A stretch of DNA of 64,000 nt from Strigops habroptila. Taxonomy: Eukaryota > Chordata > Aves > Psittaciformes > Psittacidae. Both the position numbers and the translations under genes were made by a program. Below the pieces are notes generated by a model. It was not told the origin of the DNA and ran no database searches. It was given only the letters and a program-made list of their open reading frames with translations. The stretch covers positions 140,363,057-140,427,056 of the forward strand of contig NC_044277.2 of the NCBI RefSeq assembly GCF_004027225.2, written 5' to 3'. The number at the start of each line of letters is the position of its first letter. Position 1 is the first letter of the stretch. Positions 37,974 to 50,798 of this stretch are shown one piece after another.

Positions 37974-38448
37974 TTATTGTTCTATTCTAATGCAGTATGA
38001 GCATGAATGCTGGATGCTGCTAGACATGGTTAGGAAGGGAGTCAAACAGATGAGATTCACCAAAGTGGAAGCTTTACAAGGAATGCACAGTTTCTTTTTG
38101 CGCTCAAAGAGCGCATGAGACAGCAGTGCATTAAAATGTGTACTGACTGCCTCTATGATCTGTTCCCCCTGCCGGGTATTAGGGAAGAAGAGTTGGCCTT
38201 CGCCTTCTTCCTCGGTCGAAGAAGTTAAATTGTGGAATATATAAAATGGAGACTTTGATGCAAGGTTTTTCATTGTCTTTTTGCGAGCTATTTTTTCTCT
38301 GAAGTCTTGTACTGGTACAACAGAAATTCTAGGTTGCAAAAGGGTATCGTACATGCTGATATTTTCTTGTTGGCAAGGACAGAATACCTGATGTAGATCC
38401 TTCTTTGCTACAGTGACTCCTACCTTCCTTAATAGATTCTTCAGGCTC
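37974..38448 (-). CDS. Unrecognised coding-like exon between DYNC1LI1 and CNOT10
   Basis: On the minus strand a frame of 157 codons is open from 38447 to the stop at 37974. It starts directly at a textbook acceptor: a branch-point-like CTAAC, then TTCTGCTTTTTTGCAG, with the exon beginning at 38448. The translation starts SLKNLLRKVGVTVAKKDLHQ and contains the charged stretch VQDFREKIARKKTMKN, an acidic STEEEGEGQ and GEQIIEAVSTHFNALLSHAL; an internal ATG lies at 38354. The composition is that of a soluble protein. A possible donor is at 38077 (CTT|GTAAAG), after which the frame turns hydrophobic and Cys-rich, so coding may end near 38078. The opening (LLRKVGVTVAKKDL) is faintly like the first helix of an EF-hand pair, but I cannot assign a family. 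It may also be an exon of a decayed gene. No partner exons were identified. Confidence 0.45.
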
Positions 38449-41400
38449 CTGCAAAAAAGCAGAAGTTAGAGTGTACAAACCAGCGGAAACTGATTCTAGC
38501 AGTTTTAAGAGCTGAAAGAACATAACACAGCATAAAGCTATTTTGATCCCAAGTGATAGGCCTCACGCTAAGTAATACTAAAGTGGATACATTTGCTCTG
38601 AGATGATGGAGGAATGTTGAAAACCAAATGCAGTGAGATGTAGGTACTCACAGGGAGCAACTCTGTCAGCATTCCTTACAATGAACTCCTGACCGTGAAG
38701 CACTATGTACTTGTGTCATGACTTGCCAGCCACCTCATCAGAGTGTAAAGCACTGGCACAAGTGCAGAAGGAAAATTGGATTCATCGGCATGGATTCAAC
38801 CTTCAGTCCCAAAATAATGTTTTACACAGAAAGGCTACTAAACTTCTTTAGAGTTTACTTACTCCAAGAGCTAAGTAGCTGTTACTTAATTACTTAATTA
38901 GTATGCTGTTTACCAATGGAAGTGCTATACATTTTTCTGCTCTTCTAAATATATAAGCAAACTCTTCACGGTCCATGCTGAAGGTTCTAGCTCAGATACA
39001 ATAAGCAATATAACTCCATTAACATTAATATGTGCTGCTTTGTCTAAAATACTTTTGGAGACTGATAAAGTTTGTGTTGAGGCAACTTCATGGTGAGCTA
39101 AATCAGGAGATCACATTATTCTCTTTACTAGTTCTAGGTAAGGGGAGCCAACAAAAACGTTGGAGAGTGGTAATGTTTTAAACCTTTTTTTTTATAGTCA
39201 GTGTCTGGCCATGCATGGCAGTAGTTTACTTGAGTAAGTGCCATAATTAAGCAGATACATTGCTTTAGATATTTCAGCAATGTCTCTTAGAAATAATGCA
39301 GAATTTCTAGAATGCACCAGACTGCACTATGCAGGCAATAGATGACATAGACTTACCAGGTATATTATATGGTTCTACTTATTTCAATGCTAATTTTGGG
39401 GTGTTTTTTTAATTAGGCACATATTGTGTTGTTTTTAGCTGAACTTTATGAAAACCCGTCAGGTTAAATTCTATTCAGTGTGTCTTTTAGAGGGAGAAAA
39501 TGAAGTTTTACAAAAAGCACTGTCTAATATAAGCTATTTAGCGCATTGGTATGAATAGAAATCAGCATTTTTATGTTTTAAATGGGAAACCTTGCGGAAC
39601 CCAAGCTTGTCAGGTTTCTGCCAGAAACTTGCTGGTTCCCTGCCAGCTCATCTACCCATCCACGTGGCAGGTTGCCCAGCCTTCCAAAAGCTGCAGCCCC
39701 CCCTGCGTCAGGGATGGCAGCACTTCCAGGGCTGCAGGCTCCGGAGCGGGTGGCCAGATGGACTTCCTCGCAGGTACCACTCAAAGGGTTCCCGTGGTGG
39801 TGGGGTGATGTGCTGTGCGGGCAGCTGCCCGGCAGGGTGTTAGCTTCAGGTCTGGAGATGTTTTATCTTGTTTTATCCAGCTTTTAGTAATTTTCTAAGA
39901 AATTGGTTTACAAGTGGATATCCTATTCTAGTCACTAAGGAAGAGCTTGACCCTGAACAGAGGGCTGTATTCATTTAACACGTCACTTTGTAGCAGTCCT
40001 GCTTTCCAAGGTTCATGTAGAAATAACACAAAACGCAACAGCATGTCTAGGGGAATGTTGCTCTTCAAGTTGGAATTTGGCTGCTGACAGAGCATTAGGT
40101 TTTGTTGGGATTTTGGCTTTTCTTTTTATCTTAACAATATTTTTGTTTCTCCTACAAATATCTAATCTTATTTTAGATTCAACCAGACCTCAGCAATATC
40201 TTGTGGACTAACAGGCAATTTTTTAATCAGTTATATATTTATGGTAGTTAATACACCCTTGGAATTAATAGTGTGTTGTAAAGTGCGAACCATTACTCAA
40301 ACAGGTTAATGAATAATAAAAGCACACAAAGCAATTTTGCTTCTTTTCCTGATTATTCTTTAATAGTTCACTGCATTTTAAATAGCTTGTTAGAAAGCTT
40401 ATCTTTCCTAATGGAGCTCTACCCCAAAAATAAATCAATTCCCCAACAGCAGGCATGGTTAGAGAAGAACTTCTCATGCTCCAGCTATTGCTTGTGGATT
40501 GCTCCTAGATGCCATATAAATAAACAAATCTCTCTTTTACTGAGGTTAAATAATGATACTGAAAGAGACATGTTAATGAAGCAACTGTGATACACCAAAT
40601 ATTTTATAGGCTGTTGCCTGGAGATGATACATTTTTTTATATAATTACCCTCAAGGAAATTAGCAAAGAATTTTTAATTAACATAATACACTAGAGCATA
40701 AGACAGTTAATGTTTCTTAGCATTAATTTGTCGAACAGAAACAATGATGCTATAAAAGATGACATACTGGTAGATTTTTCGCCAGCTTAGTAACTTTTTC
40801 AGAAACTTTACTTCATACCTTGCCCCACTAAGGTTAGTAAGTCATTCCTGAAGTTCCTAGTTGGGTAGAATAATGGTTTCAGAACCTAGATGGATAATCT
40901 TTTTGCCTATACAGTGTCACCTAGCAGTGCAAGAACTGAAGAGTGAAACATTGCCTTCTTTGATTGGACCAATGGCTCGTCAAAATCAGGACACTATGGA
41001 AGCACTAATATTTAAAAAACCCCAAACCTCCTCTCCTGTTTCTTAGCTAATACAATATATTGGGATGGAGAACGTTGGCGTTGATGTGCATTTAGCAGAT
41101 ACTTCCAATGAGCTGTCCAAAATGAAACCAAGCTCAATTGCTTTGCCTCAGTGCTACTCCAGCTCTATGTGTATTGAAAGCATTGGAGCTATGCTAATAA
41201 TAAATTTAGAACAAAATAGAGATAAATCCTACACTTTCCTTCTTGCTGAAATGATGACAAGCAATTTCTCTTTGATGTTGTTATTATTTTTGCACCAGTT
41301 GATATAAAAATATTGTTAACGATTTTTACAACACTTACAGATTAAAATTAGTTGCCTAACTCCATTTCTGCTTACAAACTTAATAACAGCATGCTTATAT

Positions 41401-44400
41401 AAAATTGACTATGATGGTCATATAATCAGCTGCGTACTGGCATAGCTCCAACTGCATAGCTATAGACTTTCAAAGGATTTAGATACAAACTTAAAGTTAA
41501 GTCCATGCTTAACTGCCTTGTCAACCTGTCTCTCCTGCTCTTGTTGCTCTTAACATCGTACAAAAACTATGAAATTTAGCTTATGCTGACATACAAATGT
41601 TCAGCTATTTCTGTATGTACTTTGTACCCAAACCTGTGGTTGATTTACTCTTGTTTCAAGCCCAAAGACAAGACGCTATCCACTGTGACTTCTATAGTGG
41701 TATGCTCTGGGTGTGAGCATGCATGTGTGTGTATCTGTTCTCAAAGGTGATGCATGTGCCTCTTGTCTAACCAAAACTTCTTCAATCAGGTAGACAGCAT
41801 TTAAGAATAAATCCTTTCCAGTGAATCTGCTCCCAAACTCATGCTTTTTGCAGTAGATGTAAATGAAGTTCTCTTCTTTTGTGGCTTTTGTTTTAAAACG
41901 CTTAATGTTTATCACAGTTATTGATCTGTTTTTCACTGTATTTAAAAATGTTTACAGCAAAATATTACATTAGTAATAGTAGCAAAGATTTAGAAAGTGA
42001 ATTGCACAGGAGCTACTTTATAGCCAGAGACTGTCATCTTGTATACAACACATAAGAAGTTAATACACAAAGGAAAGGATGATAAAATTATGGCTGTAGG
42101 CAGTGGCTTTAATAAACACTGTATGTTTTTCTAATTCTTAAGAAAGCTAAGAGATTTTGCTAGAAGTGTAACCTCATATTTGTGTTTTATGTGCATTCTT
42201 CCCCAAAACATCATTCATCTTCAATAAGATTTTGTTGGGCTTATATGCCTGACCAAGCTATGGCATAGATTAGAGTAATAGTAAAAAGTATTTTAAGCAC
42301 ACATTTCCTTAAATTTAGTTCCTAAAAATTTTGACAGTGTGTCCATGTCTCTCTTCAGATTTTTAGTATTTGCTACATGAACTGTAGCTTCCCCTGGCAT
42401 ATGTGTCCTGTAGGGCAAGGGACAACAGAATCAAGAAGTAAACATCTGACCATGTCACAAATCCAATTAACTCTGACAGGGCCAGTAAAGCCAAATGAGT
42501 TACAAAGCAGTGCTGTCTGGAAGCAGCTTTGTATTTCAGATCGTACTGGAGATGGTAGGACACCAGCTGGACAAAGCAAAAATACTTGGGGCAGCTGAAT
42601 TTTCTGCATCCACTAAGACCATCTTATACCCTGACAAGGTCACAGCACTATAGCATTTTCAAGTGTCAGATCTCATCTCTTCACTGTTTCTAAGCAGCAG
42701 AGAGGAGGACGGAAGCATTCCCCTCACAGAATGTAAAATATGCGCTAATGTCATGACAAGGTAGTGCAGCGAAGCAGAAACTGCAGTTAACATCACACAG
42801 CCTCTCCTCAGCCACCACCACCATGTCTGGTTAGGATAATAACCTTTGGTAGATTTCAGTGCCGCAATCCTCAGGCAGAAATTCTGGTGAGTATCTAATG
42901 CCAGGACCTAAGCATGTTAAAAGTAGCTTTCCTCTTTCTAGCTCTTGACACATGTAGTTATCCCATGTCCCAGTTAATGAAACCGAACAATAAAATGATT
43001 GCTTCACTGGTCTGCTGCATTCATCCATGTTTGAGACTCAAAAACGTGCATGAATTTCTTGAGTATAGCAGTGTCGATCTAGTGATACTCCTTTTGCAAA
43101 ATTATTTTGTATTTATCTGGAGAATCCATTCCTTGGCCTTCTGACTAGAAATCTGAAGTCTTCCCCTGCATGTTTCTGTGTAGAAAGGAAATACATACTC
43201 CGTTCACTTTATCTGTGCAACTCAAACAACACTCTGTTACACTTGCAAGTTGTACAGCTTTCTCTCCTCCCTCAAAACTATTTCACAATCATGCAGTACC
43301 CTCAAGTAAAATGCTCACTTTTCATTTACACTTGAGTAATAGAAGAAATTTATAGGCCCATAAAGTATTACAAAATGTTTGATATTATTAATGTTAATTG
43401 TTGACATTGTTTGCAACTCATAATAACCTACTTTTCTAGTTGCCAGAACAGTCAAACATACAGTTTATCAGCTCTAATATGGGCCTTAAAATTGGAGAAA
43501 GCTCTATGCTCAACTTTGGGATAGGGGAAGGCATGTTTCTTTGGGAAAAACATGAGAATTTGGGTTAGCTCATATCTCACAGCAAATTGGTTGGAAGTTT
43601 CCCAGCACTTTTCTAATCTCTCTATTTCATTGAAACTGAAATAATAAAAGTTATATTAACTTCATCAGCAAAATTTTCCAAAGGGAGATTTCTCAGGTTT
43701 AGAATGGGATTTCTGATCTAGAAACCAGAAACAAATACACACAGTGACTCAGTGGTTAGGTTATTAAATGATTAGCTTCAGAGTAGGGAGCTGAAACTGT
43801 TTCTCCTCTCCTAATTCCACATGTTTGTATGCACTGCATTTTTTAAATCTTTTCCCCCTGCAACTTGAAGAAATCCAAGTTTTGTTCTCATGTAGAGGCA
43901 AAAAAAAAGTAGAAGCTTCAGAAAGTCTGCAGTGCCAGTTTTCTAGTTTACCTTAGTGTTGGTCCCATATTTCCTGACGGAGAATTTAAAGTCGGGTGAA
44001 ATGGATAAATTTAACTGCCAGGGTGGTCTCTAAGGTCATGGAAAGGAGCAATGAAAGAATAAATAGTGTTCAAGATTGCTTCTACAGAAAATTAAAAATT
44101 AAACATATTATCATGCTTCTATATTTTCCTAACTGCATTTAAACTTCTTGCTGCAACTTTGAACACACATAGACTTTAGCAAATGGATATATGCTGTAGA
44201 TGCAGCACATGCATATGCTGACATACGATTACCATATGTCAGTCCACAGTGATTCTCTGCCTCCTGAGACATTTTTCATTCTGTAAATAGCTCTCCATCT
44301 TTTCAACATCTTGGAACATGTGACTATTTTCATAATGTTGCTCTTCTCCTTCCTTTGAGGCCATACGCATTTACAACTGGCATAGATTAGGCAGAAAGGA

Positions 44401-47276
44401 CTGATAGAAAGAAGCTAAAATAGCTTCGAAAGATTTCTGCTACAGTCAAATATATTTGGATCTTGAAGAACCAACGTGAACTATTGAAACAAAATAAAAT
44501 CTATATTGATCTTTATAAGCAAAGAAGACATAATAGGGATGGGAATTTTTGTCCTGGATTCATCCAGGGTCATAAACAGTATTTCATTCCTGGTATGTAA
44601 CACAGCAAGTTAAAATTTAGTAGAAAAACCTCCCAAACAATCATGTAACATTAAATACTGAGGTTTCAACTTGAACTGGAGACCGCCTGAGTCAGAACCT
44701 TACAGTCTCACACAGAGAACAATGGTAGCTGCCAACGGGGTATTTCCCGTTGGTTTTCACAACAAACAAAATAATTGGGTATCTTCATGTACTCTGCAGA
44801 TGTGCAGTATGAAAGTGTTTAGATCAAGTTTTATAGAGGCCTACTTTGTTTTAGGCAAATAATAGATAAACAGACCTCCTATCTCTTAAAAAGCCAGCTC
44901 CATCAGAATAGTCTTAATGTCTTTCAGCAATTGTGTGACACATAAAATACAGTCTCAGGTTCTTAATTTACTAACTGTTTTGGATGAAAAAATACTTTAA
45001 ATTTACTTAAATTTACTTTTTTAAAAAGGAAGCATAATGAGAATATACACAAAGATTCTACTGCACTGTGTGAAGGTAGAAAAACTGTACTGAATACTTT
45101 ATTTGGCTTTTGCAACATCTCATCTAGGCTTTATCAATTAAATACTTCATTTGTATCTTTAGAGAAAAAAGAATAGCTTTATACTTCTCAAAAGAGAAAC
45201 GACATTTTTCTGAATGTCTGGAGAAATGCTGAGAATAGTAACTACCGTAACCAAGTAATTAGTCAGACTTCACTTATCTTTTCTGATTTATAGATATTCC
45301 TGCCTGGAGACATAACATAATTTCTGAATAAACTCCAGCTTCCTAACTGTTGCAGTACCAAGGACATCAAGCGTTAGACTTCCCTACAAAGTGTATGTCA
45401 GTTTAGGCCAGCACAACAGGAAGATTTCTTTTGACTGGGCTGAAAGAACCAACCTTTACTCAAAGCCTCTGATTCGACACAGCTACATTCACTTTCTGTT
45501 TCTGCATCTCTGAAAGGGTCAAAGTGCTCTGCAATGTAGAAGGGCATGAAGTAGTGCTTGACACGTTGGACATAAACACCTATGTCACGCAGACATCCTG
45601 CTTGCGCTAAAAGGCACTGATGTAATCACAAAATGGTTGAGACCTGATCCTTTTGCTCTTAACTGTGTAACACTGGACATTTTGCCCCTCTGCAAATTAA
45701 GGATTGGGCCTCAGTATGCTTCTGTTGAAATAAAGGCTTTTCTGTCAATTTGCGTGGAAACCAAAGTTCCATAAGCTTTAGGCTAGCCGCCTCTACAGGA
45801 AGGTAAACAACCCAAAATGTACGGTGATGTGGGTGTGGTTTTCCTTCCACAACTACCTTGATAATCAGACTAATTGTAATTGGTAACACAATTTTCTTCT
45901 GGGTGATACTGGAAGGGAAAAATGACAAAGATGATATAAACAATTTTTTTTTCTTTTTTTCCTTGTTTCTTATCCTAAGCAAGCCTTACATGGCACAATT
46001 TGGGTGATACTGGACTTAAACCCACTAACAGAAAAAGATAATGGTGCTATTATGGGAGCTAAATGGAGGGAAAATATGTAACAGTACCAGGTACAAGCAA
46101 CATCAAAGCAGATCTAGAATAAGGGAAGGGGGAGGTAAGTGGTGCCATGAACTTATTTGTCAGGTACTATAATGTGAGGAAAAGATGAGCACCTATTTTC
46201 AAAGGATAATCGTAGAAATTTATGGAGTCTGTTGAGGCATCATTCCTCTAAATCACTTATGCTCCATCGCTCTTTGTGTTTGTCAGCGATACCCCTCTGC
46301 TCGCACAAGTTTTGTACCCAACTGTTCTCTTTCCACACCCAAGTGTTAATGGGGTCCTGCCTGCCAAGCTTGTCTCCCAGGCTCAGCATCTCTATTTGAT
46401 TGTGAGCAAAGCTGTCACAGGGGTAAGCACTGTCAGAAAGATGTTCTGCCCCTCTTTTTCACTTGTGAAAGCAAGGTGTAAGAAGGTATTTTCCTGGCAC
46501 TGCTACTGTGGCACTCCCTTGTGCCACCAAGCAATGTGTGTTCCAGCATCAGATGGAAGAGCAGAATCTGAAACAAGTGTCAGTGTCACTTAGATACTGC
46601 AGGAGTGAGAAAAATCAGAGGGCTTCCTCCGCCTGTGAAGTTTTTATGTAGTCAGCAGAGGCCGGTGTGAAACCTATCTGCATGAGACAGGGGAAAGGGG
46701 AACTTGCTGCTTCTTTAAAGCCCCATGGTTGAGAAAGTTTTGTGAGATGGCTTTACTTCAGGGAGTTTCCAAATGTGTAATGGAGGTGTGTGGTGCTTGG
46801 CCAGTTCCCACCTCATGCAGAGTATTCTCTCTGTGTGAGAATATACCAGAGAGTCAGGAACCTCAGCACCAGCAGTTTACAACTGTCAATCTACTGCTGC
46901 TGCTCCAAGTGAATTGCTAAAGTAAACACAGGCTATGCTGGTTTAGTCACTGCTCACAACCTGAACAAAAACTGTAATGGTTTGTGATGCAATATAATTT
47001 TCCAGGAAAATATATTCCATAGCACTCTGAAAGAAAAAATACTGTATTTAAATGAGTTTCACAGCATTATATTTTATTGAATTTGAAAGGCAGATTCAGA
47101 AAAGAGGATTAGCAAGCTGAGATAATAGCTGCATTCGACATACTCAAATTTACACTAGTTCATTTTAGGTAAGAACTCCATCTGTAGGGGGAGAAATAGT
47201 ACTTAAACACGCCTTACTTTATGGCGTAGTGCCACCTAGGGGTTCAGAGCTTTTAAACCTTAGAGTGGCTTCCTGT
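38449..47276. other. Intergenic region, right-central part
   Basis: AT-rich sequence with an isolated GC- and CpG-rich patch at about 39,590-39,850. Otherwise I see no exon with splice support, no RNA gene and no named repeat. Several frames of 60-105 codons on both strands look like chance. Confidence 0.55.
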
Positions 47277-47394
47277 CGGACGGGACTTGGAGCAACCTGC
47301 TCTAGTGGGAGGTGTCTCTGCCCGCGGCAGGGGGTTGGAGGTACATGAACTTTAAGGTCCCTTCCAACCTTAACCGTTCTATGATTGTATTAGT
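47277..47394 (+). mobile_element. CR1 LINE 3'-end fragment
   Basis: The plus strand reads 'ggagcaacctgctctagtgg', 'cagggggttggagg' and 'actttaaggtcccttccaac', then 'cgttctatgattgtatt'. This is the CR1 3' terminus in sense orientation, truncated to about 120 bases. Confidence 0.9.
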
Positions 47395-48514
47395 AGCGGA
47401 AAAGTCTTTCTTGCATTAAATAATTTGTATTTTGGAACTAACTAGACAAAGTGCTGCCGAGATTTCCATGCTGTTGTGTGTGGCAGAAGAATTGTAACTT
47501 CCTCAGTTCCTGTTGGAGCTGGCCATGCTTTTCTGTAGTCTGTCAGTGATTCGGGATGCTGCAAATCCTGATTTTCTCCCCTGCTAGCCAGGTCTCGCTT
47601 GTGTGATCAGTGAAGAGGTTATCTACATCTACTGCTGCAAGGCAGGGTAGGAGATTGCTGTCTTGCTGGCTTTGAGTCTGCAAGAACTTAAAACAGCCTT
47701 GAAAAGTTTGCTTTGAGAGGCCAAAATCAGAGAGGAAACCCTGGCCTGCTTCTACTTATTCTGGTCTGCTAAAGGAAGGTACTCCATGAGAGAGGGATGA
47801 GACGCCGGGATTACCCTCTGCCTGTGAGCAGATGTGCTTTATTCCTCCTCAGATTTCTCCACCCCTCCCCTTGCACATTACAAATTACAGTTGGCTCCTT
47901 TTGGCTTGATTTAGTCTAGAAACAGGCAAAAGAGAAACCTAGAAAACCTGCCCATCTCTGCACCGTGTTGGTTTTTTCAAACTGGGTTTTGGGCTAAAAG
48001 CCTGAATTGTAGTCATTTTTTTTCCTGAAAAAACCAAAACTCCAGGAGAGGTAATATTTTAGAAGTGGGGTTTATTTTCCCCCCACTTTTTTATCCTCAA
48101 AAGGCATTTCGTTTTATTCTGTATCTTCCACAGCAGATGGCGTACCTGCCTTGCTGAGACTAAAGATGCTTTCTGTGATCTGCTCAGTTGGCAAGATCTA
48201 CTATACCTCAGGCAGAACGCACATTACACAGGTATGTGGTCAGGAAACTCTCTCCCCTGTCCCTGGAGGAAGTTAGTGATGCATTCACAGTATTTGTGAA
48301 GGAAAAATGTCAACATTTTTGGTTGCATGACTGTATGCTTCAACTGTAATAAAGGGCAGGTGTCTCTTCCCTTCCTTCTGTACCCTCCACACACACAATT
48401 AAGATTTGAATATTAATAAGAGGGAGAAGATTTTATGTGTGTTAAGTTCCTTTTTAAAATCTTCCACACTGAAAAAAAAAAAGGCCAGCTGACACAAATT
48501 GTTTTGTCTGTCCC
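47395..48514. other. Intergenic sequence
   Basis: I see no gene, RNA or named repeat here beyond short A/T homopolymers. Confidence 0.55.
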
Positions 48515-48904
48515 TTAGAAACGGGGGAAAAAATATTGTGGAACTACAAGCCTCAAACACGGCAAAATGATGCTGGAAGAAATGCCAAAGATTGCTGTAA
48601 GTGCCCCTCGGGTAAACAGACCATAAAATTGTAGCATGATGGCCAAAGCAAACTCTTCAGGCGGTCCTCTTGATGTCATAATGTAGAAGAGGGGAGGCGC
48701 TGGATACCAGGGCTGCCACAACTGAAACTGAATGACCTTTGACAAGATTGTTAAAGAAAAGCTACAGTAGGGAATAGTAAATTCACGGTGGTGCCCATCC
48801 TGACGTGGCATGCTCCGGATCGAGCAGACTGCTGCTTCGATACTGCTGATAAACACTGTGCCAAGCCCCACAGAGGGGGAGACAGACATTCTCATCAGCT
48901 CCAT
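48515..48904 (-). other. Open frame of unknown status, 129 codons plus stop
   Basis: The minus strand has an ATG frame from 48904 to a TAA at 48515 (MELMRMSVSPSVGLGTVFIS and onward), preceded in frame by a stop just upstream. Local GC is higher than the flanks. The translation has hydrophobic stretches, but I see no known domain, no clear acceptor upstream and no conserved motif. It could be a decayed retrocopy or a chance frame. Confidence 0.2.
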
Positions 48905-48913
48905 GTTAGGCAC

Positions 48914-49959
48914 CTTTTGCTCAGGGTGGGTTTTTTGGTGACTTTCTTGTTTTCATAAAGACAGAGAGAATACGCAGTTACAGTAGTAGTACAGCGCTTT
49001 TATATGTATATAGGTTCTATTGCTTACCAAAACACAGGAGTTTTTACCTATACCTAATATATAGTGTAATAAATAATTACACTAGTAAATACATACATAT
49101 TGAGAAAACTTGCAACTTTATGGGCAGTTACTAATACAGACAGAGGCTAATGGTCTGGGCCAGCAGATATTTATTACAAAAGATACAAGTTCAGAGACTT
49201 GGAACAAGATACTTCTGAATAAGGATTGCAGGATTATCTCATATGTGTGTGTGTAAAAGAAATGCTGAAGATCAGAGTTTTGTGAAGAGGAATTGGAGAA
49301 GTGGTGATTCATGGAAGTCATTAGACATGATTCGGAATGTTCAGAATTTAAATTACAAAAAAAAAAGAATGATCCTGCTCTTGAAGTTCCTGAAATAATG
49401 TTTTGGGAATCTTTCATTTCATAGGGTCTGGCTCACTAAAAGCTGTGGTGGTTTAAAGGTGTCACAGCTGGTGTGTCTAGAATTGTGTTTCTTTCTTTCC
49501 AACTGTATCCCTCTGCTGAACAAAGTATCCCCGTTCCTTACAAACCTTGGCACTTAAAGGTAACTATCCCTGTCTCAGGAGCTTGACTCCAAGCGGCAGC
49601 AGCACAGGGAGCCTTTTGGTGCCTGGGAGGGGAGAACCCTGGGGCCCTTTCCCCTCACCTCAGCCCACCTCCCGTGGTATGTAACAGAAGGGGTTCAAGA
49701 GAGAAGGTGGCTCCTCCAGACTCAGCTAGCAAAGAGTGGAACAATACATGGCTGCAGAGCCTAAGACGACACATCTTAGCAAAGGTGAGTGCTTACATCC
49801 TATATATAGTATATTAAAAATACTATATATATTCAAGTTGTTATAAACTTTTAAGAAACTGTATGACTCTACCACTGTAGTTTATCGCATGCCTGGTACT
49901 TTAATGACACAGATAATGCCAAAACCAAATGCTAATTGCCATCTTCACTCTGGTGAGGG
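48914..49959. other. Intergenic sequence upstream of the CNOT10 CpG island
   Basis: Mostly AT-rich, with a short GC-richer stretch at about 49,580-49,680 and a 12-bp perfect inverted repeat at 49801-49831. No gene is recognised. Confidence 0.55.
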
Positions 49960-50512
49960 TTGCTTTGCCCCTCAGCGCGCGGAGCTGCACGGACCCCTGG
50001 GACTGGCGGTGTGCGCCCGGGGATGCCGGGGGGCAGGACCGGTGCTCAGGGCTCAGCCATGGCTCAGGCGGGAGCGCGGGCTGTAGGCACAAGGCCATCG
50101 ACGGTGGTGACGAGCACCTTACCGACACTTAACACAGTCCAGTCAGGCTGATAACCCCACAAACGCGCATTACACTAGTATTGTGAAGGCTTCCCCGTCA
50201 CCACCCGGTGACCCGTGAAGGAAGCCCGGGTCACCGCCACCGACACCAGCTGCTCCGAAGGGGATCCCGGCACGTCCAACCGGGATACATTCTCGAACAA
50301 AATACGTTGGAGACAGCGGCCGACACTGTCCATCAACGCCGTGCGGTGGAAGCACCACAGAGCACGCACACAGAACCGACCGTCACCCTCCGCGCACTGA
50401 ACCCCGTCCCGCCTCACCACAGCCGCCAACATGGCGCCCGCCACCCCCCCCCCCGCTCCCCGAGCGGGACGCGGCGCGCACGCGCCCCTCCGCGGGAAGC
50501 GCTGCGGCGTCC

Positions 50513-50520
50513 TGACGTCA
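50513..50520 (+). promoter_or_regulatory. Perfect cAMP-response element (CRE)
   Basis: The octamer TGACGTCA is the full palindromic CREB/ATF site. It lies about 260 bases upstream of the CNOT10 start codon in the CpG island, a position typical of functional CREs. Occupancy is inferred. Confidence 0.6.
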
Positions 50521-50776
50521 GATGCGCGGTGCCCCGGCAACGGCCGTACGTCGCGCGGCCGCCGGGAACCCGGAAGCGGCGGGCGAATAGGAGCGAGCGG
50601 CGCAGGCAGCGGGGCGGGCCCGGCGCGCGGAGGGCGGCGGCGGCAAAGTAGTCCCGCGGGGGACAGCGGCGGATCGGCGGTGGTGCGGCCGGCGCTCGGC
50701 GCTGCGGTGCGCGGGGACGACTCTCGGCCCTGTCGGAGCTGCTCGGACCGCACGGCTGCACCGCGCGGCGGGGGAG

Positions 50777-50798
50777 ATGGCGGCGGACAAGGCTGCGG
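50777..50798 (+). CDS. CNOT10: CNOT10 coding exon 1
   Basis: It encodes MAADKAA plus one base, ending at donor GCGG|GTGAGT. The 5' UTR lies within the CpG island, and its transcription start was not determined. Confidence 0.93.

Noticed and set aside
45659-45982. 107-codon minus-strand frame
   Set aside because: It has no acceptor or donor and no domain, and its Lys run comes from a T homopolymer at about 45,943.
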